Shown piece after piece: positions 23,352 to 33,885 of a stretch of DNA of 64,000 bases. A program made the translations under genes and the position numbers. Origin of the DNA: Pezizomycotina sp. ARF18. Taxonomy: Eukaryota; Ascomycota. The DNA lies in NCBI GenBank assembly GCA_002224055.1, contig AZLU01000023.1, positions 248,001-312,000 of the forward strand, given 5' to 3'. The notes beneath the pieces are model-generated. The model was given only the letters and a program-made list of their open reading frames with translations, was not told the DNA's origin and searched no databases. Every line of letters starts with the position of its first letter. Within the stretch, counting starts at the first letter, position 1.

Positions 23352-25149
23352 TCAACCAGTCTTATTAAGCGTGATCCGCAGCGCGGGTATCTCTACAGCG
23401 CTGACAGCCCCGCTCTTGTCGAACGAGAACCTCATCTGCACCAAAGGCTTACCGCCGTAATTCAAGACTGTATTCTCCACGAACGGCCACTGAATCTTAA
23501 GAGCCGCCTGGTCATCGTGACCAACGGAACCGACGATGCCTCTGAACTGCACCGTATTACTAGAACTCTGCGGCGTATCGTAGAGGCTCGTAGGGTATAA
23601 GCGTATTTCCGCATCCGGAGCTCCGGCGAGCGTGCTCAGGACCGTAGCGACCATATCAGTCCTGTTGGAAATCCAGCGGTCGATCCGAATACCGGGTTGA
23701 TCCGCCTGCACGCTCAGTGACAAAGTGCTGTTAAGCTTACCGTTGTAACTGTAGCTTCCGGCGTACTTCTTCGCGTAATTCCTCGCGTTCTCCTCGAGTT
23801 CCGCGACAACGGTCTTGAGAACTGCCAACCCGACAATTTCAGAGATATCCCACGCGGGGACTCCCGCGGCGAGTATAACACCGCCGAAGCCGTAATCGGG
23901 CAACAAAAACATGAGCGAGCCGTACTGGTAGTTTCTGCCGACCTTGGTGTACACGTCTACCGTCCTTCCGGATTTGGTGGCGTTGCCGGGGAAGCGGTAG
24001 ATCTCCCACGGCATACCGTAGGCGGAGTACACGCTCGAAGTGAAGCTGACGGGCTTGAGCCAGCGATTTACCTCCGCCCGGGCAGGATCTTCGCGCCGAG
24101 GATGCCGCGGATCATAGCGGTCAAGTCGTTAGTGAAGAGAAAACGCCGCCGCCGGCGAGGAGGGGACCGGACCAGTCGTCCCTGCCGGCGTCATCGGTGG
24201 GCTTGACGAAGTTATCCGACGGCGGGACGACGGACGTGCGTTTCATTCCCAGCTTGGCGCAAATTAGGGACTGTATGATGTCGCCGAAGGGTTTGCGATT
24301 GGCTTTTTCCAAGGCCATGCCTAAGAGCTCGAAGCCCGCGTTAGAGTAACTGGAGCGGTCCCAGGTTCTGAGTAGACAGGGTAGGCCGAGTTCTTCAGGT
24401 ACGAGATGACGGCTAAAATAAACGAAGTTAGTCAAATCTTAACAACTATTTTACCTATATATTCCTGTTCCACGAATGAGGACTTACTATCGTCAGTGCA
24501 ATCGGACTCCCGTGGCCGATGCGGCATTGAAAGTCCTTATCTCTGTCCTGAAGCGGCGGGAGTCCGAAGACGGTAAAGTCCTTAACCGTCCTAAAGATAG
24601 ACAGCATGTCCAACATGCCCGCCTCGACATCCAGGCCGCTAATCTGCGACGCCAAACTGCGCAGCGTAACATCGTCCCACTGCAGTCCGTCCGCCCGGAT
24701 GCCCGACCGAGCTCGGGAAGTACTTCACAAGCTTATCCTCGGACTCACCCCGTCGCTCAGCAGCATGGACAGCGTTGTGAAGATCTTCGATATACTGCCG
24801 GTCTTGTACACGCTGTTACCGTTGAGCTTTTTCGTACCGTTGGCCGCGACGGTACCCAAAATGTGGTCTTCGGAGAAGGTAGAATCAGTGGATGTCAGCG
24901 CAACGCTAAAAGTTCCGCCTCCGTATGGGAGCGAGGCGTTTCCGTCGGCGGCGAATACAGCATTCTTGGAGAGAGAGTCAATGGTAGCTTTGACTTTAGC
25001 GCCGATGCTAGCTAGATCCGACTTAGACGGCGTCTTCGGGTTCGGAAAGACATTGCCGGCAGGGGGCAGCCATAGCTGCTACAATCGAAAGCGCTCGCGG
25101 TGCTAGAATAAAGGACCGCAAGGGCGGTGAACGAAGCCGCGTATTTCAT
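23352..25149 (-). CDS. Beta-lactamase-like serine hydrolase, secreted
   Basis: Read leftwards, the ATG at 25149 starts a signal peptide (MKYAASFTALAVLYSSTASA). The class C beta-lactamase/penicillin-binding fold follows: YKTGSISKIFTT has the SxxK nucleophile motif (about 24800-24840), and SSYSNAGFELLGMALEK has the YxN motif (about 24300-24360). The C-terminal beta domain (23352-24032) is one clean frame and resembles the tail of fungal ARB_00930-type proteins. An intron with GTAAGT donor and TTTTAG acceptor lies at 24413-24487. Several single-base frame changes occur in the N-terminal half. Relatives are assigned by fold to esterase or peptidase activity rather than antibiotic resistance; the natural substrate is unknown. 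The stop is at 23352. Confidence 0.82.
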
Positions 25150-26530
25150 GGCGAGGCGAGCGCTTTAACGAATGTTTCGGGAATGAATTACTTTGTATTT
25201 TAGACCCCCTAGGATATCGATCCTTTCACCTTTACAGATCGGAGGAAAGCAAAGAAGTCGCCTATGAACTACGAGAAATAGAAAAAGACTGACAAAGACA
25301 CAGGATATCGGCATGATTGCGGGTTAGAAGTCAATGTTTATATACTTGACCTGGCTTAAGAGACAAGTACGCTGCGGTGCGTCTCGATCCGATTCGATTC
25401 CCGCCAGAGAAAATCCCTGGTTGAACAAACTACTCGAAATGCCAACAAAATCACAGTCATTTTTAATGGCCATCATATGTTTCCTCGATAATGGAAGAAG
25501 GGACAAGGGTGAAGAAAACTTTAAAGGCGCCAAACAAAATCTCCAACCACCTTCCTACACTTATCCTACTGGGGAACAAATTCGAGAAAAACATGGTTGT
25601 AACAAGGCCCGCGCCTGCTATCTCGGTCTAGATAGGGAAAGCCTCTTGCCGCTAATAAATTCGACCAGAAACTAAAGAAAAGTCTATTTATACAGCCAGC
25701 GTAAATTAGGTAGTGACATTCACGAATTGGAAGGGTGTAGCTATTTGGTAATATGAACGAAATATTTCTCTAGATCGCGTTGCGATGATCCATAGCCATT
25801 AGTTAATGGCATAGAACCGAAATGTAAGCATAGATAGGACGTATATTCCTTGATTGTCTGCGGTAGCTGCATGCAGCTGCGGGGAAATCGAGGCCGGGTA
25901 CCGGAGATAAATTTGTGGAATCAAAACCAGCAGGCCCATGCGAAAAAAGAAAGACGGGTAAACCTTCAAGCTACCATCTACAAACTACAGACATCGGGAT
26001 TTGACAAAGGTAATTTATTAATACTGAATGCTTTACAGTCCAAAGGTCAAAAGTACTGTCGAGCTTGATAGCTTGCTCGATTGACTTCTAGATATTGACG
26101 CCGCCAATTTAAGCCATTCAGCCACTCAATTGATTCCGAAAAGCAACTTGAAGAGCCCCTTCAACCCTTAAAAAGATAGATCCCGTGGTTGTTGTGATAT
26201 ATGCGCATATCAAAAATTGAGTTTTGTTTGAGCTTTGGTAATTTTAACATTCTGTTGTGTTTTTCCTGGTAAGAGTTATCAAAAACGCAGCGCCTCGGGT
26301 TACTCCGTCGAGCGCGTTACCTCCATACTTAAACAACATTTACTGAAAAGCTATCTCCAGCTTTCCTGACATCTTTCCTTTGGTAAATTCATATTAAATT
26401 ATATGTTGACGATGCAGTCTCGATCCAATAATGTCTAAGGCAGCTTAGAAAACGAAATTCATAGCGTTTCAATCTGAATGTTCCCGTCCTTAAGCAAACG
26501 TCACGTAAAGCGCCGCATTTGCTCTTCCTT
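25150..26530. other. Intergenic, no supported gene
   Basis: A 113-codon plus-strand frame at 25334-25675 and a shorter one at 25850-26068 lack motifs, have no promoter and show no intron logic. I leave them out. Confidence 0.45.
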
Positions 26531-26824
26531 TCATTCAATAGTATACTCCCTATTAACGTTCGCCAACAGGCCCGTAACGCTAATCCTACCGTCTTGCGCG
26601 CGTTGCCAATGGAAGGTGCGAACCATATGCTCTATAATTTCGTTCATTTTCTGCACTACTTTATCTGGCGACACCCTTGCAAGGTGGTTCTTCCAGTGCT
26701 CGGAGATTTGTAGGGACACGTACATGGCTGTCTCATCCTTGAGGTAGCCCTTAGCGTATTGCAGGAGCGCCAGCCTGAAGCGCGCCATTCGCTGTTCGAA
26801 GATGGGAAGTGAGTTGGATGACAT
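26531..26824 (-). CDS. Intact 97-residue protein, unknown
   Basis: A continuous frame. An upstream ATG at 26980 is in frame, but I take the ATG at 26824: it has a strong context (six A before ATG), and the sequence above it looks like a C/A-rich untranslated leader. A TATAAA box lies on the same strand at 26891-26896, about 70 nt upstream. The product begins MSSNSLPIFEQRMARFRLAL and is mostly helical, amphipathic and soluble, with aromatic residues (EHWKNHL, FHWQR). It has no signal peptide, membrane segment or metal-binding motif. I do not recognise the family. Its intactness, leader and TATA box argue for a real gene. Confidence 0.55.
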   Translation of the reverse strand: MSSNSLPIFEQRMARFRLALLQYAKGYLKDETAMYVSLQISEHWKNHLARVSPDKVVQKMNEIIEHMVRTFHWQRAQDGRISVTGLLANVNREYTIE

Positions 26825-26890
26825 TTTTTGTTTTTCTAGAGAAGAAAAGTTCTTGGTGAATGTGCGATGTAGATGTTTTAGGAACCTAGA

Positions 26891-26896
26891 TTTATA
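26891..26896 (-). promoter_or_regulatory. TATA box of the 97-residue gene
   Basis: TATAAA on the minus strand, 67 nt upstream of the chosen ATG at 26824. It falls inside the longer alternative frame from 26980, which supports the shorter start. Confidence 0.5.
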
Positions 26897-28728
26897 GATA
26901 TTTCGATATTCTTCTAGGATGATCTGTTCCTTCGATATCACTGAGTTGTATGTGTCTGAACGATAGCAGTGTACTTTCAATTGACTGACTGACTGAAATC
27001 ATTGTAATTTATAACCTATAGTTTTTCTTACATGGATCACGAATTCATGGCAGTGAGTACTAATGGGAATAGGTATTCCAATTAGAATCCTTTGTATCCT
27101 TTGCGTATATCTTTAGGGAAATATATTAATAGTCCGTAAATGTGGTAAAAGATCCCGAGCTTCTAAATAGAGCTTCATGTTAAATGGACAATTGCTATGC
27201 GACTTTTCGTTTTTTTTATCAGCTTTAAGTTTCTTCTTGTCCGTCTAATACTGTTTCGTTGTTTTATTTGAATCTGAAAGGTATTCGGTGCATTGTTCCC
27301 CAATAACTAGAAATACCGAGACATTCTGATATCACAAAAATGACAAAATATATGGACTATCAGCGTATTCGAGTCCATATTGATGTTTCATTATAGTGGT
27401 TCTTGAAAGCAGAGAGGTGAATAAACAGTTAAACATCCATGCAGACGGTTCCTACAATGGGCGATGCTAAATTGCCACGCATAAATTTAGAATCTACATC
27501 ACATTGATACCTTAAGTGATTAGGAACTGCTGCACCTAAGGCAGTCAATACATAGATGCTATGCATTGAATACATGGATCTCGAGCCGCACGCGTCTCCA
27601 GAGGCCAATCCAACAATTGCTTTTCGTCTAGGAACAAGCTCATCTACCCCAGCTTACGTTCCCCGGTCATATATCTCGGGCACCTTGGACAGCCGCGGGT
27701 TAAATAGCGGGCCATATACAAATAGTTAATACGGCAAAACCCCCACGATGTACTTCTACACCTGAATCCTTCGCTTCCTATAGGATTCGAAGTAGAAGTA
27801 CCTAGAAGGACGCGACAGAAAGGAGCTTCGTGAGAGACAATCGCGCTAAGTACAACGAATACTGATAGTTCAGCACTCTTTAATTCTCGAGGTCAAAAGA
27901 CGCTGAGTTTTTGTCCCTTTCAGGACAATAGGATTGTTCCCGAAAAAAGGTTTAATTTGAGTCACGTGATGTCGTGACTGCGTGTCTCCTCCTTTTGAGT
28001 CGCGTCTCTCTTTTTGAGTTCAGGCAAAGGGTGGGAAAAAATATGGCCCCACCACCCCTCGCCCATCGCCTAACTAACTGCAAACCGAGGGCAGAAATTT
28101 CCTCTCTGACACCGCCAAATTCTTCCAATTACTTCTCTCTTTCCACTCTCGAGGCCAATGTCAACGAGAGAGCCAGATAGATTACTCTACAAGCGGTTCT
28201 GAGAGTCTCGAAAAGATAGACTCCGTAGCTCAAATTACTCGGCAGTGAGCCTTTTTTTTTTTTTTTTTTGGTGCCTTTTTTTCGGGGGAGGACGATCGAT
28301 TGTAGGGCTTACCACCAACAAACCTCAGCGCGCCAATCATATCCAATACGTTGTCTAGATCAAGTAGTCGACCGCTAGCTCGATCTACTGCTCATCTCTT
28401 CTAGTTTTTTTTTTTTTTTTTTTTTTTTTTTATCATTATTTTGGGTGGAGATATACGGTTAAACCGCTCTTTCCCCAATGTCTTGGAGTGGTGATGCGAA
28501 ATTCATTATTTCAAAAAACCACTGCCAACATATTTACTACTTCACCCACCAGCTGTCGTCACCAACTCTTTTACTCCAACAATCCACTATACAAACGCGA
28601 TCAGCCACCAGCAACAACAACAACAACAATTGAAATACGCCAATATCGAGTTCAATTCTGTACCCCTTGTTCTTCCACCGTCTAGAAAACCTGGATCTAG
28701 TCAATTCGAGTTTATTCCGGACGCAAGG
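26897..28728. other. Intergenic with long T tracts and a CAA microsatellite
   Basis: No gene supported before 28729. Notable content: T18 at 28252-28269, T27 at 28405-28431 and six CAA units at 28612-28629. The T tracts and the CAA-rich leader lie just upstream of the PD-(D/E)XK candidate gene and are likely promoter and untranslated sequence. Confidence 0.5.
28612..28629. repeat. (CAA)6 microsatellite
   Basis: Six perfect CAA units about 100 nt before the ATG at 28729. CAA-rich, unstructured leaders are common before well-translated fungal genes. Confidence 0.85.
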
Positions 28729-30341
28729 ATGAGTTCCGCTCTCCAGATCCCTCAACCGACCCACCCTCCTCCTCCTCCTACCAACCGCAGTGTAACTCTC
28801 CCCTCGACCCCTCCAGCTATCAGCTCTAACGGGCCCTCGACAATGCAGGTCCTCCTCGAGCAGCTTCGCGACGCCAACGTGGTCAACCTTCCTGCCGTCG
28901 ACTCTCCCGATACGCCTTCATTCCTCAAAAGGGAAGACTCGGTACTCGACGAAATCCCCGACGCTAGCCCTCGACGGATTCGAATGGCACGCCGAAGGAG
29001 GGGACCCCGTAGCTCTCCAAAGAGGACGCACGGCGAAATGAACGGCACAAATGGCACTAAACACGACGACAACGGGTATGAAGCGACGAAGAGACGCAGA
29101 AGCCGAAGAGGGTGAAGATGCAGGCTGGAATGTCGAGCAAGTACAACCAGAGGAGCCGCAAGAAGGCGTTCATTAGGATGTGCATTGTCCAGATGGCGAA
29201 GAGCAGGAGATACCACCTCGAGTTCGTACATCTTTCTTTCCTCTCTCTAAAAAAAAAAGAAACTTTAATTTGTTCCAAGCTAATATGTAATATATTTTAG
29301 TCATACTAATCTACCGACCTACAATCCTTCCACGCGGGTGACAGCCGCCTCAAATTCAAGCGCCTCACGGCATCCGACTTTGATACCGTCAAGGACATCC
29401 TCGACCAGTTGTTTGACGATGAAGAATCCGGCAACCTGGCAGCCTTCGCGGCTAGCGTCCGCGTCGAGTTCGAGATACCTATTCAAAGCTACATGCACAA
29501 CAAACCCGACGGCACGCTCAAGGTTTCCATCCCCAACGAGACGCATAGGTCGATCAGCAATAGGCTCATTGAGGAAATACAGCTCAAGATGACCGGTGGG
29601 GGTGTTGTTGGGTTTTCGGACACGCTACCGGAGGTCGGATTTACATACTCGATAAGGCGAGGCGGGGCAGGAGGAGATGTTTTTGGTGCGTTTTCCCTCA
29701 GGAATTCTGCGATACACCTATCATTGTCACTTAACCCAGATTTTTATCCTTTTTGTATATATATAGAAGATTTAAAGCTGACGTTGATAATCTTGACAGA
29801 CCGCGGGATCTGGGTTAAAGACTCCGTCTACAAATTCTTCACCATCCCCGACGGCGCCCTCCAGCAGCCGTACTCCTCGAAACCTTTCCTCGTGGTCGAC
29901 GTCCTCACCTCACCGACCTGGTCCGCCATGCTCGAGCGCGCCGCCACTTGGATCCTAGGTTCCGAGTCCGAAATCGGCATCTGCATCGTCGTGGGCTTGC
30001 ACAACGCCGGCCGCCCGGACCGCGGATTCGAAAAGGGCGTGTACACCCACGCGACCATGTCCGTCTTCGAGCTGGATAGGACGAAAAGCTACAACGTGGT
30101 CTGCACGCATAATAACGTCGACGTTTTTCCGAATTACGTGAGCGGTATGGGGCCGCTTATTCTACGTCCAGGACAGATATTACGAAAGGTGGAGGGGTGT
30201 GAGTACCCGGAGATGGTCGAGATACGCTGGGAGGAAATCAAGGAGTGGGTCGCGGCGTCGTTCGAGCAGACTGGCCAGCCGAAGGAAGGGGAGTACTTCT
30301 TTCTGGAGGAGGATGATCCTACCGACGTTATGGAATCATAA
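28729..30341 (+). CDS. Nuclear-type protein with PD-(D/E)XK-like C-terminal half
   Basis: The start at 28729 (AAGGATGAG) heads a Pro/Ser-rich N-terminus, then a strongly basic patch (RRIRMARRRRGPR, about 28976-29014) that looks like a nuclear localisation signal. A frame ambiguity follows near 29095-29200. An intron with GTACAT donor at about 29224, a perfect TACTAAT branch at 29302-29308 and GACAG acceptor at 29343 leads into a clean frame, with a probable second intron near 29683-29800. The last exon holds FFTIPDGALQQPY followed by PFLVVDVLTSPTWSAMLERA, a predicted helix and a strand (IGICIVVGL). This order (PD, about 13 residues, D/E in a strand, helix with W, strand) resembles restriction-endonuclease-fold domains of fungal hypothetical proteins. 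The lysine of (D/E)XK is replaced: DVL. It may be inactive or a different fold. The stop is the TAA at 30339. Confidence 0.55.
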
Positions 30342-31141
30342 AACCCACATTCTACTTTAGCACATGGTGTTCTTTCCCCCTAATTTTCCACTGGTTCATA
30401 TAAATTCTTTACCAAATTACCTTTAATATGGCTTTCTTACCCGATTATAGATGAGATTCTCAGATGCTCACGTAAATTTTTTTTTCTCAATAACTCCTCG
30501 AGCGTTCTACGCTTAACCTTACCTCTTTTCCTGCTTAATATTGATGGCATACAACTATATTTCAACTGGTTTACCTCATGTAAAGGCCCGTGGTAAACGC
30601 GCCTGAACCTTTCTCTTCTGTTTCCTATACTCATTTTAAAATCGAAAAAGGGCCGTCTGGCGTTCATTTCCTCTTGATTTACTTGCGTATTTTGTTGTTC
30701 TTTCCAACATAATTACTTGTTTATATCTAACTGTTCCGTTTTTTTTCTCTCTTCAATCCTCGGCTCTTGTGTTGCCACTTAAATCCCTTCTTTACTTCCG
30801 CGTACCCAGTGCCTCCAATAGTTACATAAGTATGGTTTGGGAAAAAAGGGTCTTTGGTATTACAATGAAGCAGAAAGGAAAAATACGTTATCGTAGTATT
30901 CACCCATATTTGGATCCGAAGGAGCGTTGGAAAGGTCTCATACTTCATTTTAGTCTTCTTGTACAGTTGTGTTCGGGATATTTCGATATTACTATATCTC
31001 TCTTGCGGTTGTATATATACAGAATAATATTCCAATAGGAGCATGCTAAAATAGCTAATACTGGGAATTCAGTTGTTCAGTCTCGAGCCGACTATGTATC
31101 TAGGTTTGCACAACAATGATAATAATTAACGTAGAAGGAGG
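30342..31141. other. Intergenic between convergent genes
   Basis: AT-rich with no supported gene. It carries the 3' ends of the gene at 28.7-30.3 kb (+) and of the ferric-reductase-like gene (-). Confidence 0.5.
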
Positions 31142-33320
31142 TCAGTGAAATTGATTCTTAAAAGTAAAAATGATTAAAGCTTTAATAAGTCTTGAAGTAA
31201 TCGTGACACAGTGTAAAAATGGATATGCTTGGCCGTTGATTCTCTTCCTCGATGCTTCTTTGAATGCCTTCTCCGCATCCCGGATCCTTGATTTTGTACC
31301 GAGGACCACAAGGCCGTACGTACGATCGTTACTCGAATCCTCCTCCAATACCACTCTACCCCTTCGGCCATGATGCCTAGTCTCAGGTGTCTCATCGTAT
31401 AAAAAGTCCGCTGCGATATCGTAGAAGGTCTCTTTCTTCGCGATGAAGGCCTGTCGTAGGCTCCTATCGCAGAGGAAGTCTTCATTGACTTTTGTATCCT
31501 GTTGTCGAACACGCTGGACGCGCTTACGGTAGCCTCCTGCCACGAGCTGCTTCATACGCTCGGGAGTAGATGAGCGCTCCTCAGAGCTTTTCTTCGAGTG
31601 CCATGGATGGCGTCTTGCATCTCAGCGGAGAATAGCGACAAATGAAGCTCAGGCCTCCATTGCTGCTGCGAGGAGATGAATTACGACTCCTTGGTAGGAC
31701 CAATTGTGTCTTGTCTAATAATTCCTTGAAGCGCGGCTTGAAGGTCTCTAGGTTCTCGAGGTCCAGCATTTCCATATGAAATTTAATCGACTTGCAACGT
31801 CCCTTGTAAGTATGCTCTTCCCCGTCCGCCACACTTCGCGGCCCAGTGGCTATTTCGAGAGCAATCGCGAGCGCGGGTATGATCATAGGATCCCATACGA
31901 GAATGAGTACCTGGTCAAAGTCATACCACTGACACGGTGGATGCAGGGTCCTCTGAGGACCATCTACATGACACCTTAAGATTGTTGCTTCTCCAACTGA
32001 CGGAGTTAGCATCAACTTATCTTCGTCCATTCCTTCATTATCGGACCCAGAGCACGGCTATATAAGGCGATAATAAACTCGAGGTAGTATGTTCCATGAA
32101 TGTCTTGTTGTTCACTCCCTGCTAGAATCTCTTTGGCATTTGCACTCGCTAATTGTGAAGTAGCTGGTAAAGGACCGGTTAACCTTCGTTGGCTGCTATA
32201 TGAAGGGCCTGCAATAGCGTAAGAGGATGACCAGCCCACTTCCACCAGAAACTTCCAGGAGCAGAGAAAATGTATCCCCAGGACGGGTACGCCGTGCCAA
32301 ACTAGCCGAGCATGGAACGCGAAGTAAGTATGTCTTTGTTTTCCTCGTGCGCATTAAAATGGCGTCGCATGAACGGCGTTCATCAGTGCTATCTTTTGAA
32401 AGTCTTATTCTTAATATCCTCACCATGCGCATCAACTTATGTAGTAGATATGCCGCGCCGGCAACTGCAAATGGGATGTATGCGTAGGATGTGTGAGCGC
32501 AAAGAAAGGCACCAATTACTGGGAATGCTATGAGATGTATAATCCTCGTTGTTTTCCGGAATCCGCTAAAGAGCTTGAGAAATCCCGGAGTTATGGTATA
32601 AAGCACTACAGCCGTTATACCGTAGGGTAGTGCTGCTTTGTAACCCGGTCGGTCCCAGAGGGTGAGGCCGTATGTGAAACCGTGCACGATGCTGAGCACA
32701 AACACGGAAGCTACAAACCTAGAAAATATCTATTATAAGCGAGTCCTATAATAAACGTGAGATAAGATTTGAAGGAAAGTTAAAATCATATGCGTAATAT
32801 ATGCAAATAGATATGTCTGTGCCTTGTAGTATATATACCTTCCGTGTAGTACGCGCCGCAGAGGAAGATGCAGTCCCTCAAGAAATTCGATCGGGTTCAT
32901 CTTCAGCGTCAAGAGTACCAAGGCAACGAAATCGACAAGAGCTATCCAACCGGTCCGGGATCCAATTTCCAGGACAATGGAATCGTAATTCTTCGCATCT
33001 CGTTGGTGCAAGGCCGGTCCACAGGCGACAAAATGTGCAGCGATCAAGATTCCAACATCGATGGAGGAGCCGACTCGGATTGAAAAGTGAGGAATTTCGT
33101 ATCTTAGGCGCATGATATACCTTATGAAACGGAAAAATACCAAGAGGCCAGTTTTATTTACGAACCTGCGCGTCTTCAGGCTTCGAAGGTAAAGTTTTCT
33201 CCAGGCATGATAGATGATAGGAAGTATCGCTACGGACACGAGATAGGCGTAATATAGCAAATACCTTACGTCCCTCGATCGCGAGGGAATATATTGTTTC
33301 ACGTCTTCCCCTTCCCTCAT
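31142..33320 (-). CDS. Ferric-reductase-like membrane protein, interrupted
   Basis: Read leftwards from the ATG at 33320. The N-terminus has membrane segments (YLLYYAYLVSVAILPIIYHA; TGWIALVDFVALVLLTL). An intron with GTATAT donor and TTCTAG acceptor (about 32719-32838) joins VLHGR to FVASVFVLSIVHGF, giving a first H-x13-H heme pair. The second helix, IIHLIAFPVIGAFLCAHTSY, has another exact H-x13-H, so both heme sites of the FRE family are present. Then come the FAD-domain start (RPGDTFSLLLEV, about 32280-32320), a weak nucleotide-binding part (VDGPQ near 31950; FDQVLILVWDPMIIPALAIA, where a glycine-rich loop would be expected) and a C-terminal piece matching the last Rossmann strand (about 31200-31260). 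Several frame changes and a degenerate loop suggest the NADPH half is lost or wrong. Family role: plasma-membrane metalloreductase for Fe/Cu uptake. Confidence 0.68.
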
Positions 33321-33458
33321 TACTTATCTAGAGTTTCTAGATTGGAGACTTCAAGTAATGATATCTTACTACTGGCTTGAACAGATTGAATTGAAGGGAT
33401 ATAGAAAGGATTAATTATGACGCCGTACTGAGGGGCCCCTCCGCGTATGTTTTATGAC

Positions 33459-33845
33459 CTACTGTAGTATTTGTATTACCCTAATTTTGTCCATCAATTC
33501 ACCACCCTTCATAAACATATTGTTGAACAGGTCCAAAGCCTTGTTTCCCAAACCTGCAGGTTCCTTCAGCCGCAGAATTGCGGCGATCTCGTTCGCCAGT
33601 TCCAGCCCCGCTTTTATTGCCCTCGGAAACTATTGTATGTATTGGGCCTCCTGCAGAAACGTACAGGAGGCACGAGGCTTTACTGGAGACGAAGCTGGGG
33701 CAGTGGTTTTTCGTATAATAACGGGCCGCATCGCTCAGATCCCCATTTGCAACAAAACAAAAAGCATTTGTTTCGTCGCCAACAAACCCCGCTGGGGATC
33801 TAAGTTATCCTTCCGCCCCTTACTTAGAGGATTTAAAAATGCCAT
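33459..33845 (-). pseudogene. Small decayed minus-strand gene, unknown
   Basis: A 129-codon minus-strand frame starts with ATG at 33845 (MAFLNPLSKGRKDNLDPQRG) and ends at the TAG at 33459. It has two internal stops, a TGA (from CGA by one C-to-T change) and a TAG (from CAG by the same kind of change). The part after the second stop reads as a convincing helical protein (AIKAGLELANEIAAILRLKE, then LFNNMFMKGGELMDKIRV). The plus-strand frame over the same DNA has poorer texture and is probably a shadow. No family recognised. Both stops are of the type left by C-to-T mutation. Confidence 0.4.
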
Positions 33846-33885
33846 TTATCATGGGGCGCTATTTGGCGTCCTCCGCGATTGTCCG

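Noticed and set aside
25380-25420. Second tRNA-like B box (GATTCGATTCCCGCC)
   Set aside because: No cloverleaf can be drawn with the upstream sequence.
25334-25675. 113-codon plus-strand frame
   Set aside because: No motif, no promoter, weak start context, and low protein texture upstream of the beta-lactamase-like gene.
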